Notes: generated from the letters alone by a model not told the origin. A stretch of DNA of 64,000 nucleotides from Anaerocolumna sp. AGMB13025 (GCF_029689925.1 NZ_CP121445.1:6444501-6508500); one strand, 5' to 3'; positions 52,017 to 62,044 are shown, counted from the first letter of the stretch. A program made the numbers and translations.

Positions 52017-55000
52017 TTATGGCTCAACTCCCCAATTTAAAGTACCGGAAATATAACCGGTCATTTTTGACCAATCCGCATAATTGGTGCCGGTTCCATT
52101 AAAGGAATAATCTCCTGTCTGGGTGTAATTCGTCCAGTCACTCTTTGAGAATCTTGTCTGAACTTCAATGGAAGCTCCTGCCTGTAGTTCTCCTGCGGCT
52201 GTTGTAAAACCGATTTCCAGGTAATGATCCGCTCCTGATTTTGATGACGGCATAGTTACAAAGTTGCCAGTTACATTACTGCTGCCGGCACTGGACCAAT
52301 CGCACCAGAAGTTCTGAGGTTTATCACCGTCAATGGTATAATAATATCTAAGAGTTACATCGGATAGTTTTACATTGGTGGTTCCGGAATTATAAAGCTT
52401 GATTCTGGGTGCAATACCATTGGTCTGTGCAGCCGTGTTACCGTTAAACATCTGCACTTTAATCTTTCCTGCTGCTACCGAGGTATCAATTACGGTCAGG
52501 GTCAGCACCGGATCTTTTCCTGCACTAAGATCAAATACAACGCTGTACACTCCGGTCTGTAAGGCAGCCAAGGCTGCTTTATGCAGGGTAACCGTGGCTC
52601 CGTTTACCGTATAATCCGTACCGCTTGTCAGTACTGTACTGCCAACTTTAACAGCATCTAAGGTATGACCTGCCGTGGTAAGGGTAACTGTCACATCAGC
52701 CTGCTTTACCGGGTTTTTATCAAAGGTTGCAGTGGTAGGAGTGATGGAGCCTCCTAAAGTCGTATCACTAATCGATACGGTCAGGACAGGATCCACTCCC
52801 TTGCTAAAATCAAAGACTAGCTTTAAATCACCTATTTCTTTTCCTGCCAGATAAGCACTGGTAAGAGTTACCACGTCACCGGCAAGGGTATAATCCGTAC
52901 CTTGTACCAGATAAGCAGTCCCGTCTTTTATTCCATTAAAGGTATTACCGTTTAAGCTCATGGTAACGTCTATGTCTGCCTGGTGCAGGACATTCTTATC
53001 AAAAGTAGCTGTTACCGGTGCAATTTCAGAGTTTTCTACCGGCTCTGTGCCTTCGCCAAAAAGCAGGGAATAAACACCATTGGCAATGGCAATATCACAC
53101 TGTGCCCAGAAACGATGGTAATAGAATTCCGGGTCTGTACCGTTATTATATGCATCCAGTACTTTCTGGTAATCCGGATCATTTTTATATTGGGAACGGA
53201 TGTCTAAGAATTTTACACCGGGTTTGATGATGTCACCATTGGGCATTTTTCCGCTCCAGCCAGCAGGTATCGCAATTTCCTGGTCGAAGAAACGGTGATA
53301 ATCCGCTCTTGTTTCCGGGGCTGCAAGCCCTTTGTCGTCTTTATACAGATTCCACATACGGTCTAAGAGTTCCTTGGCAATCACTCTGGCTTCATCATCA
53401 CCGGAGGCCTTAGAGTAATACAACAAGGCATTGGCTAAGGAACCTGCTACTCCGAGGTCCGTACCATAGCTGTTTACTATTACGTGAAGGTTTGGATTAC
53501 CGGTATAGGTACCGTTCCAGGTATCCGGCTGACCACTCCAGTCGATATTACTTGGTATTGCAAAGGTACCGTCACTGTTTAATTGAACCACGGTCTTAAT
53601 CCAGCCCACCCATTTATCCAAAAGTGCTTTGGCTCTAAGATCGCCGGTCTTATAATATAATTCTGCAATACGCTGCATGGACCATGCCTGGAAACCAAAC
53701 CAGGTATTACTGCCGGGGTCGGCATATACCGGATTCGCTTCGTAACCCATACCATAGAAGGTAGAAGTTCCTGCCGGCCAGGCTTCATAACGACCGTTGC
53801 GGGAATTGCTGGCACCTCCCGCTATAGCACCTTCTGAGGACTGTAACCACTGGTAGAATTCCAGCTGTCTGTCAAGGCTTACACTCCAGTCGGCGGCACC
53901 ATGGGCAGAGGCCGGTTTAAATTCATTGTCTTCTGAAAGGATCCATGCTGCCATAGGATTCTGGTAACCAAAATGGTTATGGCTGCTGCCAATCTTCCAG
54001 GCCCAATTGGAGCTGATTCCACCGCCCCAGGCATAATACCAGGACATCAGATAATGGGCGGAATCATAGCCGGTTCCTGCCACTGTCGGAGCACCGATCT
54101 TTCTGAAGTACTTATCAAACATTGCATATCTTAAATAATCTCCCATCTTACTGGCTTTACTTCTGTAAGTGCCGATGTCAACACCGGCTTCATCTGCCCA
54201 CTGATCTGCCCAGTAAGTTGCCTGTATGGCACGGGCATCCGCATCGGGTGCATCGGTGTACCGAAACTGGGTGGAATAATTACTGTCTCCGGTAAATAAG
54301 TCCAGATAACCGTTTCTGCCGCCGAATTTCATTGCTTCCCAGCTGGGCTGGGGAACTGTTTCCCAGGTAGATTCTTCTTTGCCTCTTTGGAAGGTGTTGA
54401 TATAAGATGGTGCTGTTACACCGTCCCCCCGTCTGCCGTAACCATACCAGTTGTCCACATCCAGGAGCCAGTGCATGCCGTACATGGTGCTTGTCCCATA
54501 CGCAGAGACAAGTTCGCTGTTAATAGGATCTCTTCCGACTGGCGCGCTGAAATCTAACTGTGCCGGATAGAGGCTTGGTAATTCCCACTCTGGCGCATAG
54601 GTTGCCGGTTTGCTGGCATCATATCTGCTCATACTGACATTGGGCTGGTCTGCTTCTGTCGGAATGAGATATTGTTCTGCTACATTCCAGGCTTTTTTAA
54701 AGCCGGAAAAATCGCCGGTAAATTTACCATACATGGCTCCAAGCCACATGTAATAGCTCATAGCTTCGCTGGTCGTTACATGACCGTAGTCCGGTGCTTC
54801 CACGATTAAAGTCTCAACAGAATGATAGGGTATTCCCTGTGGACTAAAATAACCATTGGAGGGATTATTAATATCTCCCCAAAGTTCTAAAAATCTGTCC
54901 TGATAGGTGTCCGTACCAGTTTCTGCCGCCTGAGAAATTCTGTCATAATTGCCGGGCACAAAAGAAGCCGCAAGCATTCCAAGGGAGACTGCTGTAACTA

Positions 55001-55082
55001 CCGCAGTCTTTAGGAACCTCCTGCCCCTTCTTATAGGCCGGTGCTGTTGATTACCACGTTCCAATAACTTTTTGTGTAACAT
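52017..55082 (-). CDS. GH48 reducing-end exocellulase (GH48-X2-X2-CBM3)
   Basis: The 1021-residue secreted enzyme has an unusually long, Arg-rich N-region before its signal hydrophobic core (about residues 24-43). The GH48 domain (about 58-680) starts with DRFLELWGDINNPSNGYFS and has VEAPDYGHVTTSEAMSYY; Glu106 corresponds to the catalytic acid of GH48 enzymes and Glu95 is nearby. Two X2 modules (about 690-777 and 780-866) and a CBM3 (about 870-1019) follow, close relatives of those in the neighbouring GH9 enzyme. There is no dockerin. GAGGAGG precedes the ATG. GH48 and GH9 enzymes act synergistically on crystalline cellulose. Confidence 0.96.
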   Translation of the reverse strand: MLHKKLLERGNQQHRPIRRGRRFLKTAVVTAVSLGMLAASFVPGNYDRISQAAETGTDTYQDRFLELWGDINNPSNGYFSPQGIPYHSVETLIVEAPDYGHVTTSEAMSYYMWLGAMYGKFTGDFSGFKKAWNVAEQYLIPTEADQPNVSMSRYDASKPATYAPEWELPSLYPAQLDFSAPVGRDPINSELVSAYGTSTMYGMHWLLDVDNWYGYGRRGDGVTAPSYINTFQRGKEESTWETVPQPSWEAMKFGGRNGYLDLFTGDSNYSTQFRYTDAPDADARAIQATYWADQWADEAGVDIGTYRSKASKMGDYLRYAMFDKYFRKIGAPTVAGTGYDSAHYLMSWYYAWGGGISSNWAWKIGSSHNHFGYQNPMAAWILSEDNEFKPASAHGAADWSVSLDRQLEFYQWLQSSEGAIAGGASNSRNGRYEAWPAGTSTFYGMGYEANPVYADPGSNTWFGFQAWSMQRIAELYYKTGDLRAKALLDKWVGWIKTVVQLNSDGTFAIPSNIDWSGQPDTWNGTYTGNPNLHVIVNSYGTDLGVAGSLANALLYYSKASGDDEARVIAKELLDRMWNLYKDDKGLAAPETRADYHRFFDQEIAIPAGWSGKMPNGDIIKPGVKFLDIRSQYKNDPDYQKVLDAYNNGTDPEFYYHRFWAQCDIAIANGVYSLLFGEGTEPVENSEIAPVTATFDKNVLHQADIDVTMSLNGNTFNGIKDGTAYLVQGTDYTLAGDVVTLTSAYLAGKEIGDLKLVFDFSKGVDPVLTVSISDTTLGGSITPTTATFDKNPVKQADVTVTLTTAGHTLDAVKVGSTVLTSGTDYTVNGATVTLHKAALAALQTGVYSVVFDLSAGKDPVLTLTVIDTSVAAGKIKVQMFNGNTAAQTNGIAPRIKLYNSGTTNVKLSDVTLRYYYTIDGDKPQNFWCDWSSAGSSNVTGNFVTMPSSKSGADHYLEIGFTTAAGELQAGASIEVQTRFSKSDWTNYTQTGDYSFNGTGTNYADWSKMTGYISGTLNWGVEP

Positions 55083-55420
55083 ACTATAACCTCCTCATCG
55101 ATTTTTTATCTTACAATTACTCTCAAAATCCTATATCCTGCCGCCGTAGTTTTAGTCACTGCTCCTTTCTCTACCGTATTACAGCCTGATTATAAGTTGT
55201 TTGAAATAACTGAAAGCCCCTCAGAAAAATTGTGAGTCGTTATGCTGATACCAGTTGTTATTATGTCCCTTATGCATTTAATGAAGATCTGAGCTCAAAC
55301 ACGCTCCCCAGCTTGTCCTATGTCTGCCCAGTCTGATAGTAATCCTCACTTTCTTATGATTTTGCTCATATTGTCAGATTATTCATCCATATTTACCATT
55401 TTATGTAACTATTAATCATG

Positions 55421-55449
55421 AATATATCATCTATGCTAATCTATGTCAA
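55421..55449 (-). promoter_or_regulatory. Promoter of the cellulase operon
   Basis: On the minus strand TTGACA (55449-55444), 17 bp and TATATT (55426-55421) give a near-consensus promoter. The transcript would start near 55414, leaving a leader of about 330 nt before GH48. I found no clear CcpA (cre) site in the 713-bp gene-free region 55083-55795; the leader length suggests post-transcriptional control or a second promoter closer to the gene. Confidence 0.7.
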
Positions 55450-55664
55450 TCATAATTGTTAATTAATTACATTTATTAGCTATATTTACAATAAATTTCA
55501 GGTCATATCACTAAGTTACAACAAATAATAGTAAAATATAAATATACACGCGAAATTATGTGATTTTTACTGTAATTTTCACCCTTAGCGGACCATATAG
55601 TAAATATCTTTTTCTGTAAAAAATCATCTATAGCGGAAAGTTATGTAATAAGGCATATTTTTTG

Positions 55665-55710
55665 TTACAAAAAAGAACTCACGCTGCTTTTTTAAGCAAG
55701 GTGAGTTCTT
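55665..55710 (-). terminator. Terminator of the merR gene
   Basis: AAGAACTCAC (55673-55682) and GTGAGTTCTT (55701-55710) pair, with an inner CTT/AAG stem. On the minus strand a run of T follows, just beyond the MerR-type gene end. The structure also separates this gene from the cellulase promoter. Confidence 0.75.
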
Positions 55711-55795
55711 ATTCTTTTCAACATATTGTTTTACAGTTGACGATGAAGGTTTCCTGCATACTTTGTCCGGTTAGAATTAAAACTACCCGACTTAG

Positions 55796-56608
55796 TTAGA
55801 CTGAAACCGGAACCTGTAATTCTGTAATATAATCCTCCGGACTTTCTGAGTCCCATTCCCCTTTTAAATAAAGTTCTCTCTGGGGACCGGTGATGGTATA
55901 GCCATTTTCCTGAATCCAGGTTGACAAAGCTGTATATGCCTGGCTTAAGGTCTGATAGGAACCTTTGTGAACGACACAAGCCATTTGTTCCACCTCTTCT
56001 AAGAGTCTCACTTTAATCCGGTCATTTCCTTTTAGTTCCCCCACAATGGGTTCTATAATTTCGGCATCTACCTGGTCTTCTTTATGACCGGAGTCGTAAT
56101 ATATGACCATACAAGGCGGTACTATTTTAACTCCTTTCTCTTCAATATAACCTGCAAGCTCTTCCCAGAGATGACCCTGTTCACTGTAAGTGGGTATGAA
56201 ATCCCTTACGCTTGCTGCTTTTATCGGTTCCACATGTTTTAATACAATATCATAATCCATAGTATAATTCTCCTGTTCATACATCTTTATAAAGGTTTCA
56301 AGTTTAGCAAGTCTTTGCTGTTCTGACTTAATTCTGTCCTCCAGTTCGTTATGCTTTAGTTCCAATAATAACTGGAAGGGGTCGGAACTGGCTTTATTCC
56401 CTAACACCAGAGCAATCTCTTCAAGGGAAAATCCAAGTTCTTTAAGCGTAATGATGCGGTTTAACCTTGGCATCTGATTTGCAGAATAATAACGGTACCC
56501 GGTGAACGTATCTATTTTCTCCGGCTGGAGCAGTCCTATGGCATCGTAATGCCTTAAAGCAGTAACCGTTACGCGGTTTAATTTTGCAAAATCACCTATT
56601 CGAAACAT
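55796..56608 (-). CDS. MerR family regulator with GyrI-like effector domain
   Basis: The 270-residue protein has an N-terminal MerR winged helix (FRIGDFAKLNRVTVTALRHY, then GYRYYSANQM), a helical linker, and a C-terminal GyrI-like ligand-binding domain (about residues 120-270), as in BmrR/BltR multidrug regulators. AAAGGATG places the start at ATG 56608; an ATG at 56632 is less likely. It points toward the cellulase operon but is separated by a terminator and 300 bp. Confidence 0.9.
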   Translation of the reverse strand: MFRIGDFAKLNRVTVTALRHYDAIGLLQPEKIDTFTGYRYYSANQMPRLNRIITLKELGFSLEEIALVLGNKASSDPFQLLLELKHNELEDRIKSEQQRLAKLETFIKMYEQENYTMDYDIVLKHVEPIKAASVRDFIPTYSEQGHLWEELAGYIEEKGVKIVPPCMVIYYDSGHKEDQVDAEIIEPIVGELKGNDRIKVRLLEEVEQMACVVHKGSYQTLSQAYTALSTWIQENGYTITGPQRELYLKGEWDSESPEDYITELQVPVSV

Positions 56609-56721
56609 AATCCATCCTTTATGTGTACACATATTTTTTTCATACTTTTTTTTAAATAAGGCCTTGATGTAATGATAAACCTTAAGGTAACAGGAGAGTC
56701 AATATACAAATATAATTTTAT

Positions 56722-56977
56722 GAATTTTTATTTTGTGGGTTTTATTTTCTGAGTTTTAATTTCTAAATTAAATTTTGTGAGTTTTATTTTGTGAATATCA
56801 TTTTCTGCACTTTATTCTGATTTTTATTTATTTATTTTGTGAATTTCATTTTCTGGATTTTATTTTCTGGATTTTATTTTCTGGATTTTATTTTCTGAAT
56901 TTTATTTTCTGAATTTCATTTTCTGGATTTCATTTTCTGAATTTATTTTCTGAATTTGTTTTCTGAATTTGTTACCT
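56722..56977. repeat. 14-bp minisatellite
   Basis: About 16-18 imperfect copies of TTTTATTTTCTGGA (variants with TTTCATTTTCTGAA) run head to tail, most regular at 56830-56960. The 605-bp gap 56609-57213 holds this array, and the terminator hairpin of the PBP gene, and nothing else I can see. Confidence 0.8.
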
Positions 56978-57102
56978 TAATTAGTTATCTGAATGAACTG
57001 ATTATTGTGTCGTCTCTCAACCTGCTTATATGAATATCAGTATATAATAAAGATACAAAATTGACCTCTAAATGCGCATTTCTTACTCAAGCTAGCAGTA
57101 TA

Positions 57103-57194
57103 AAAACGAAAAAACACTTGATAAAATCAGCTTTTAACCTAATTGAAAGATGATTATACTTGCTCCATTTCCTTCAATGCTGATTTTATCAAGT
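57103..57194 (-). terminator. PBP terminator hairpin carrying the 10-kb palindrome motif
   Basis: ACTTGATAAAATCAGC (57116-57131) and its exact complement (57179-57194) form a 16-bp stem. On the minus strand it is followed by GTTTTTTCGTTTTT. It shares TTGATAAAATCAGCTTTT with the palindrome at 10086-10393, so it may also be a small member of that repeat family. Confidence 0.7.
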
Positions 57195-57213
57195 ATACTA
57201 ATACAGAAATACC

Positions 57214-59688
57214 TTAAGGATTACCCCCATTTACACTTTTCCCCTGATCGTCCCAGCTGTTCCCGTTACCCCAGGAGTCATCCTCTGAACCGTTGCCGGA
57301 GCTGTCATCTGTACCCGGATAATCGCTCTGACCGTCATCGATGGTTGTACCGTCCTCCTGACTGTTATCGCCCCAGCCGTCATCGTTATCACCTGGTGTA
57401 CCAGAAGTATCGCCCGGGTCTTCCTCCGTATCTCCGCTATCTATGGTCTGGTCTTCGGTTCCCGTGTTTTCACCTGTTTGTTCCTGGGTTTCGGTGGTCT
57501 CCTGGGTTTCCTGGGTTTCAATCGTTTCCTCCTGAGTATTCTCCGGGATATGGTTATCTTCATAAGGGGTAAAGGCTTTGTATTCCAGTCCTTTGTGGAT
57601 TGCATTCATATACTGCTTCCAGATGGACCCCGGATAGGTCGCACCGGATAAGCCGCTCATGGCTTTTGGAATGTCGTATCCAACCCATACACCAGTGGTA
57701 TAATAAGGGGTAAAGCCTACAAACCAACCGTCTTTTTTCTCATTGGTGGTTCCGGTCTTACCGGCACTGGCCATATTGTCAAGTCCAAGACCTGCTCCGG
57801 TTCCTCTGATAATAACACCCGTCATTACATCCGTCATCATTCTTGCGGCATTGACATCATAGATTCTTTTTTTGGATTTGTTTTCCTCTACGATTAAGTT
57901 TCCTTCGGAATCCGTTATTTTTACAATACAGGTCGGTTCCCTGTAAACGCCGTCATTTTCAAGGGTAGCATAACCTGCGGTCATCTCGACCGGACTTGCG
58001 CCGTTGGTTAAGCCGCCAAGAGACGCTGCCGGGTAATAATCGTTTTTATCAATTTTACTAAAGTTCATTTTTAACAAATAGGATAAGCCGACTTTGGGAG
58101 TAAGCTCTTCAAAGAGTCTCCAGGCAACGGTATTTTTAGACTTTTCAACTGCCTTACGAATCGGTATTTTACCCAAATATACGCCGTCTGAATTGGACGG
58201 GCCGCCTTCGAATTTTTCATCTGTTACAATGTCCTCGGGATAACGCCCGTTTTCAAAGGTCGGGGTGTAAACAATCAGGGGTTTAATGGAACTTCCCGGC
58301 TGTCTGAAGCTTTGATATCCCCGGTTAAGGGTATAACCCACTGACTTTTGGTATCTTCCGCCGACAATGGCAACCACTCTGCCGGTTTTATTTTCAATGG
58401 ATACGGCTGCTCCTTGTAAGGTAAAAATGCCATCTTTGTTCTTATCGGTAAAAGCTTTCAAGTTTTCATCCACTGCCGTTTGCAGTTCCTTTTGCTTCTT
58501 TAAGTCAATGGAGGTATAAATGCGGTAACCTTCCGTATACAGGGATTTCTGCAAACGGTTATAGGCTTCATTGTATTTTAGTTCATATTCCTTCCGGTCT
58601 TCGTCGCTGTCAAAAACATTACGGAACTCAAAACCCTCCTTTGCCATTAAAGCCCTGGTGGCAGAATAAAAGACATAGGTTTCAACATAATTGTTCTTCG
58701 TTAACTTCTTTTGGACCAGTTTAATTTCCTCATTACAGGCGTCGTCATACTCTTCCTTGTCAATCCGTCCGTCCTTATACATCTGAAGCAGGATTCTGTC
58801 CCGGCGTTTTACCGTATTCTCAGGATGGTCTTCCGGATCATATAAGGTAGGGTTATTGGGTATAGCACAAAGAAAGGCTATCTGGGATAAACTTAATTTA
58901 TCCACGGTTTTGTTAAAATAACCCCGGCTTGCAGCCTGGATTCCATAATATCCGTTGGCAAAATAGATATTATTAAGATAAAATTCCATAATCTGTTCTT
59001 TCGAGTACTTCTTCTCCAGTTCCACCGAGATAAAGATTTCCTTTAGTTTTCTCTCGATACTTACTTCATTGGTTAAAAAGATGCCTCTGGCAAGCTGCTG
59101 GGTAATGGTACTGGCACCCTGGGTTACACCGCCTTTGTGCTTAATTAAGGCGATGGCAGCACGGATATTGGCTTTTAAGTCTATCCCCGCATGCTCCATG
59201 AATTTTTTGTCTTCAATGGAAATCATAGCCCCTACGGCTTCTGTTGGTATATCGTCATAACTTAAATAATAAACATCCTTGACTCCCTTTAAAACCGATA
59301 TAAGCTTTTTATTAGAACCATATACCAGACTGGTTTCAGCCTGTCTGAAGGTATCTGGAGTGGACTCACCCACTAACTTTTCTGCCTCTTTTTGATAGTT
59401 GGTAAAATCATCTCCGTATTTTAAGTAGATAACCAGGATTCCGATTAACATGGACATTGAAAATACAAAACTGGAGATTAGCAGAATCCAGTGAAGCCTT
59501 TTACGGAACTTGGAACGGTGTTTTTTCTTTTGGGGTTTGGTACCGTCTATGTTTGTTTTCTTATGTATGTTTCTATTCTTTTGTGAATTGCTGGTTTTCT
59601 TAGCAGTATTACTGCTGGTATTTCTGTTTTGATTACTTGTATTTCTATTGCTTGTGTTTTGATTGGTTCTAGTCGTGTTATTTTCCAT
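57214..59688 (-). CDS. Class A penicillin-binding protein (PBP1A-like)
   Basis: The 824-residue bifunctional cell-wall synthase has an Asn/Thr/Ser-rich cytoplasmic tail, one membrane helix (about 66-90), a GT51 glycosyltransferase domain with SIEDKKFMEHAGID (catalytic Glu about 159), and a transpeptidase domain with S-S-I-K (about 466-469), S-K-N (517-519) and K-T-G (644-646). The last 110 residues are a low-complexity acidic tail of Glu-Thr-Gln, then Asp/Gly/Ser repeats. GAGGATATT precedes the ATG at 59688; an ATG at 59718 is in frame. Confidence 0.95.
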   Translation of the reverse strand: MENNTTRTNQNTSNRNTSNQNRNTSSNTAKKTSNSQKNRNIHKKTNIDGTKPQKKKHRSKFRKRLHWILLISSFVFSMSMLIGILVIYLKYGDDFTNYQKEAEKLVGESTPDTFRQAETSLVYGSNKKLISVLKGVKDVYYLSYDDIPTEAVGAMISIEDKKFMEHAGIDLKANIRAAIALIKHKGGVTQGASTITQQLARGIFLTNEVSIERKLKEIFISVELEKKYSKEQIMEFYLNNIYFANGYYGIQAASRGYFNKTVDKLSLSQIAFLCAIPNNPTLYDPEDHPENTVKRRDRILLQMYKDGRIDKEEYDDACNEEIKLVQKKLTKNNYVETYVFYSATRALMAKEGFEFRNVFDSDEDRKEYELKYNEAYNRLQKSLYTEGYRIYTSIDLKKQKELQTAVDENLKAFTDKNKDGIFTLQGAAVSIENKTGRVVAIVGGRYQKSVGYTLNRGYQSFRQPGSSIKPLIVYTPTFENGRYPEDIVTDEKFEGGPSNSDGVYLGKIPIRKAVEKSKNTVAWRLFEELTPKVGLSYLLKMNFSKIDKNDYYPAASLGGLTNGASPVEMTAGYATLENDGVYREPTCIVKITDSEGNLIVEENKSKKRIYDVNAARMMTDVMTGVIIRGTGAGLGLDNMASAGKTGTTNEKKDGWFVGFTPYYTTGVWVGYDIPKAMSGLSGATYPGSIWKQYMNAIHKGLEYKAFTPYEDNHIPENTQEETIETQETQETTETQEQTGENTGTEDQTIDSGDTEEDPGDTSGTPGDNDDGWGDNSQEDGTTIDDGQSDYPGTDDSSGNGSEDDSWGNGNSWDDQGKSVNGGNP

Positions 59689-59752
59689 AATATCCTCTTT
59701 ATTTCCTTGCTGGGACATTGCTGTTCCAGACTGATTGGGTCTTAGCCAAAGG

Positions 59753-62029
59753 TTAACTGCCCTCGGTTAAGTCTATATAGTTATAATTTATATTTAACCT
59801 GTCTAATATGGATTTTTCCCTGTTATGGCAGGTAAATAACAACACCTGGCCTTTCCTTTCTTTCGCAAGATATAAAAGGGCTGCTTCGGTCCGGTAATCG
59901 TCATATAAAGCAAAACAATCATCTATAAGGATTGGCATAATTTTCCCTTTATAAACCAGATCGGCTACGGCAAGCCTAAGGGCAAAGTATAATTGCTCAA
60001 TGGTTCCTGCACTTAATTTATTTAACAATACATAATTGTCTTTATGACCTACTTTAATATTTAACTTTTCATCTATTTTAATATCCAGGTATTTTTGGTT
60101 TGTAACCTCACCGGTAAGTTTCGATACCAGCTCGTTTAACTCTCTCCCAAAACTATCATGAATGTCAAGGGACAGACCGTTAATGGTATCCATGGACAGT
60201 TTAATGGCTTCTAATTCCAGGTCATTGGCACGTTTCTGCTTTAAGAGTTCTTCATATTGTTCTTGATCCTTAAGCAGTTTATCTTCACAGCCTTCTAAAG
60301 CTGCCAGCTCCCATCTCAACTTTTCCTTTTGTATCCGCAGGTTCTCTGTCTTCTTCCCATAGAGTTCCTGATTTCTTACCAGGGATTGCTTTTTGGAAAT
60401 CACATAGTTTTCTATTTCCATAAACTTATATTCCTCCAGCCTATCCCCTTCCGGTTTCGTCTCATTCAGCTTATTCTCTTTCAGCTTATCCTCTTCCAGT
60501 TTATTCTCTTTCAGCTTATTCTCATCCAGCTTATTCTCATCCAGTTTATAATCTGCAAGCTTATTCCTCTCTAAGCAGTTGCTTATAAATACATCTCCTG
60601 TTGCGCTTAACACTAAGGGTTCTAAATATTGGGTGATTTCCTTCTCTGCCTGAGTGATTTTTTTATGAAGCAGTTCTATCTGTTCACTATATTCATTTCT
60701 CTGCTTTAACAGATGTTCTATCGTCATCTCCAGTCTGAGGGCTTCTTCATATTTGGTCTTTAAAGCCTTTTCATCCGGTGCTTGAAAGGTAGTTAGTATA
60801 GTTTTTATGGTATTTCTCTTTTCCCTAAGGATTTTATCCTGTTCTATCTGCGCGAAATTTAACCTATTCTGACGTTTTAATAATCTACCGTTAAGAATAA
60901 GAAACACAAGTATTCCTGTAAAAAGGAACAAAAAGCCGATGAAAGAAACCATAAAGTTTTTCCCCATAGATAATAATAGCAGTACAATACCGGTCATTAC
61001 AGGCAGTAGAGAAAAGACTGCCCGCTTCGTTTTATCCTGGTTTAGGAGTTGGTTTTCTTCACTTATATACGCCTTATTTTCTTCTTCGCAGTTTGCGATT
61101 TCGTATTTTAGTGTATCCAGTTCTTTTATCTTATTCTTTAGTAGTTTGATATGGTCATCCCGGAAGTCCGGAAGGCGTTCTTCCACTAAGGCAAGCTTTT
61201 CCTGATAGGATGCTTTTTGCTGTCTGGCCTCTTTATAATTCTGATACTTTTCTTTTATCACCGGGAATTGATTCAGATAATTAATAAATTCCTGCAGTGG
61301 GGTAAACTCTTTCGACGTAGTCTCCTTCGCTAAAACTTCCTGACTTCTTTTAAGTGCAAGCTCCTGTTCTTCGAGGTCTTTTAGTAAAAGGGTTAATTGA
61401 TCCAGCTTCTCTTCCTGTTTAATACCTTCTTCTATATCTTTTTCTAGGGCTGATAGCTTATCACTTAACGAGCTGGCATCAAGTGCCTTTTTCTTATCCT
61501 GCAGGTAGCCAAGGGCTTTGGTGACATCCACTTCATTGCTTTTGGTCAGGGAAATATTCGTAATATAATTACGCACCTCCTCTGCCAGCTCCTGGTCTGT
61601 CCTTACCTTTAGCTGCTCGATGCTGATGGTATTGCGGTAACCCGCTTCGGTAAGCCCTCCGTATAGATTTTTAAGTTCCTCTGGTCCTAACTCCAGTTCC
61701 CTGCCGGTATCTATGTCAAGAATTGTACAATTCTTATTGTTTTTATCAAAATTTCTAATAATCCTAATGTTTTTACCCTCTGCAGCCAAATCCAGGCTGC
61801 CGTAATAGGAACCCGGGCGGTCCCAGGGTTTATACTTTTCATATATATCATCTTTAGAAGCCCTGCCTCTTAACTTCTCAATTCCAAAGAGCATGCCTTT
61901 TATAAAGGTATGAAGGGTCGATTTACCGGCTTCGTTTTCACCGTAAATTAAGTTGATGCCGTCCTGTAAGGGGAGGGATTTGTTATGAAATTTTCCAAAA
62001 TCGTTAAGGCGTATCTCTTTTAGCTGCAA
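59753..62029 (-). CDS. SbcC-like ATPase (YhaN-like)
   Basis: The 758-residue protein has an N-terminal ABC-ATPase half with GENEAGKSTLHTFIKGML (Walker A), long coiled coils, a membrane-like hydrophobic stretch in the middle (about residues 340-380, as in YhaN-type proteins), and a C-terminal half with KLSAGTIEQLYFALRLAV (signature) and ILIDDCFALYDD (Walker B). It includes an in-frame pentapeptide repeat (x-E-N-K-L, about ten copies). It lies 15 bp behind an SbcD-like nuclease gene and forms a pair with it. Confidence 0.88.
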   Translation of the reverse strand: MQLKEIRLNDFGKFHNKSLPLQDGINLIYGENEAGKSTLHTFIKGMLFGIEKLRGRASKDDIYEKYKPWDRPGSYYGSLDLAAEGKNIRIIRNFDKNNKNCTILDIDTGRELELGPEELKNLYGGLTEAGYRNTISIEQLKVRTDQELAEEVRNYITNISLTKSNEVDVTKALGYLQDKKKALDASSLSDKLSALEKDIEEGIKQEEKLDQLTLLLKDLEEQELALKRSQEVLAKETTSKEFTPLQEFINYLNQFPVIKEKYQNYKEARQQKASYQEKLALVEERLPDFRDDHIKLLKNKIKELDTLKYEIANCEEENKAYISEENQLLNQDKTKRAVFSLLPVMTGIVLLLLSMGKNFMVSFIGFLFLFTGILVFLILNGRLLKRQNRLNFAQIEQDKILREKRNTIKTILTTFQAPDEKALKTKYEEALRLEMTIEHLLKQRNEYSEQIELLHKKITQAEKEITQYLEPLVLSATGDVFISNCLERNKLADYKLDENKLDENKLKENKLEEDKLKENKLNETKPEGDRLEEYKFMEIENYVISKKQSLVRNQELYGKKTENLRIQKEKLRWELAALEGCEDKLLKDQEQYEELLKQKRANDLELEAIKLSMDTINGLSLDIHDSFGRELNELVSKLTGEVTNQKYLDIKIDEKLNIKVGHKDNYVLLNKLSAGTIEQLYFALRLAVADLVYKGKIMPILIDDCFALYDDYRTEAALLYLAKERKGQVLLFTCHNREKSILDRLNINYNYIDLTEGS
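60432..60570. repeat. 15-bp in-frame repeat encoding ENKL-type pentapeptides
   Basis: About eight to ten units like TTCAGCTTATTCTCT encode successive DENKL, KENKL and EEDKL pentapeptides in the SbcC-like coiled coil. All copies are multiples of three bases, so length change leaves the frame intact. Confidence 0.8.
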
Positions 62030-62044
62030 ATCCGTTATCCCCCG

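Noticed and set aside
57150..57572. Plus-strand 140-codon frame rich in Pro, Arg, Tyr and Ser
   Set aside because: It is the antisense of the acidic repeat tail of the PBP gene.
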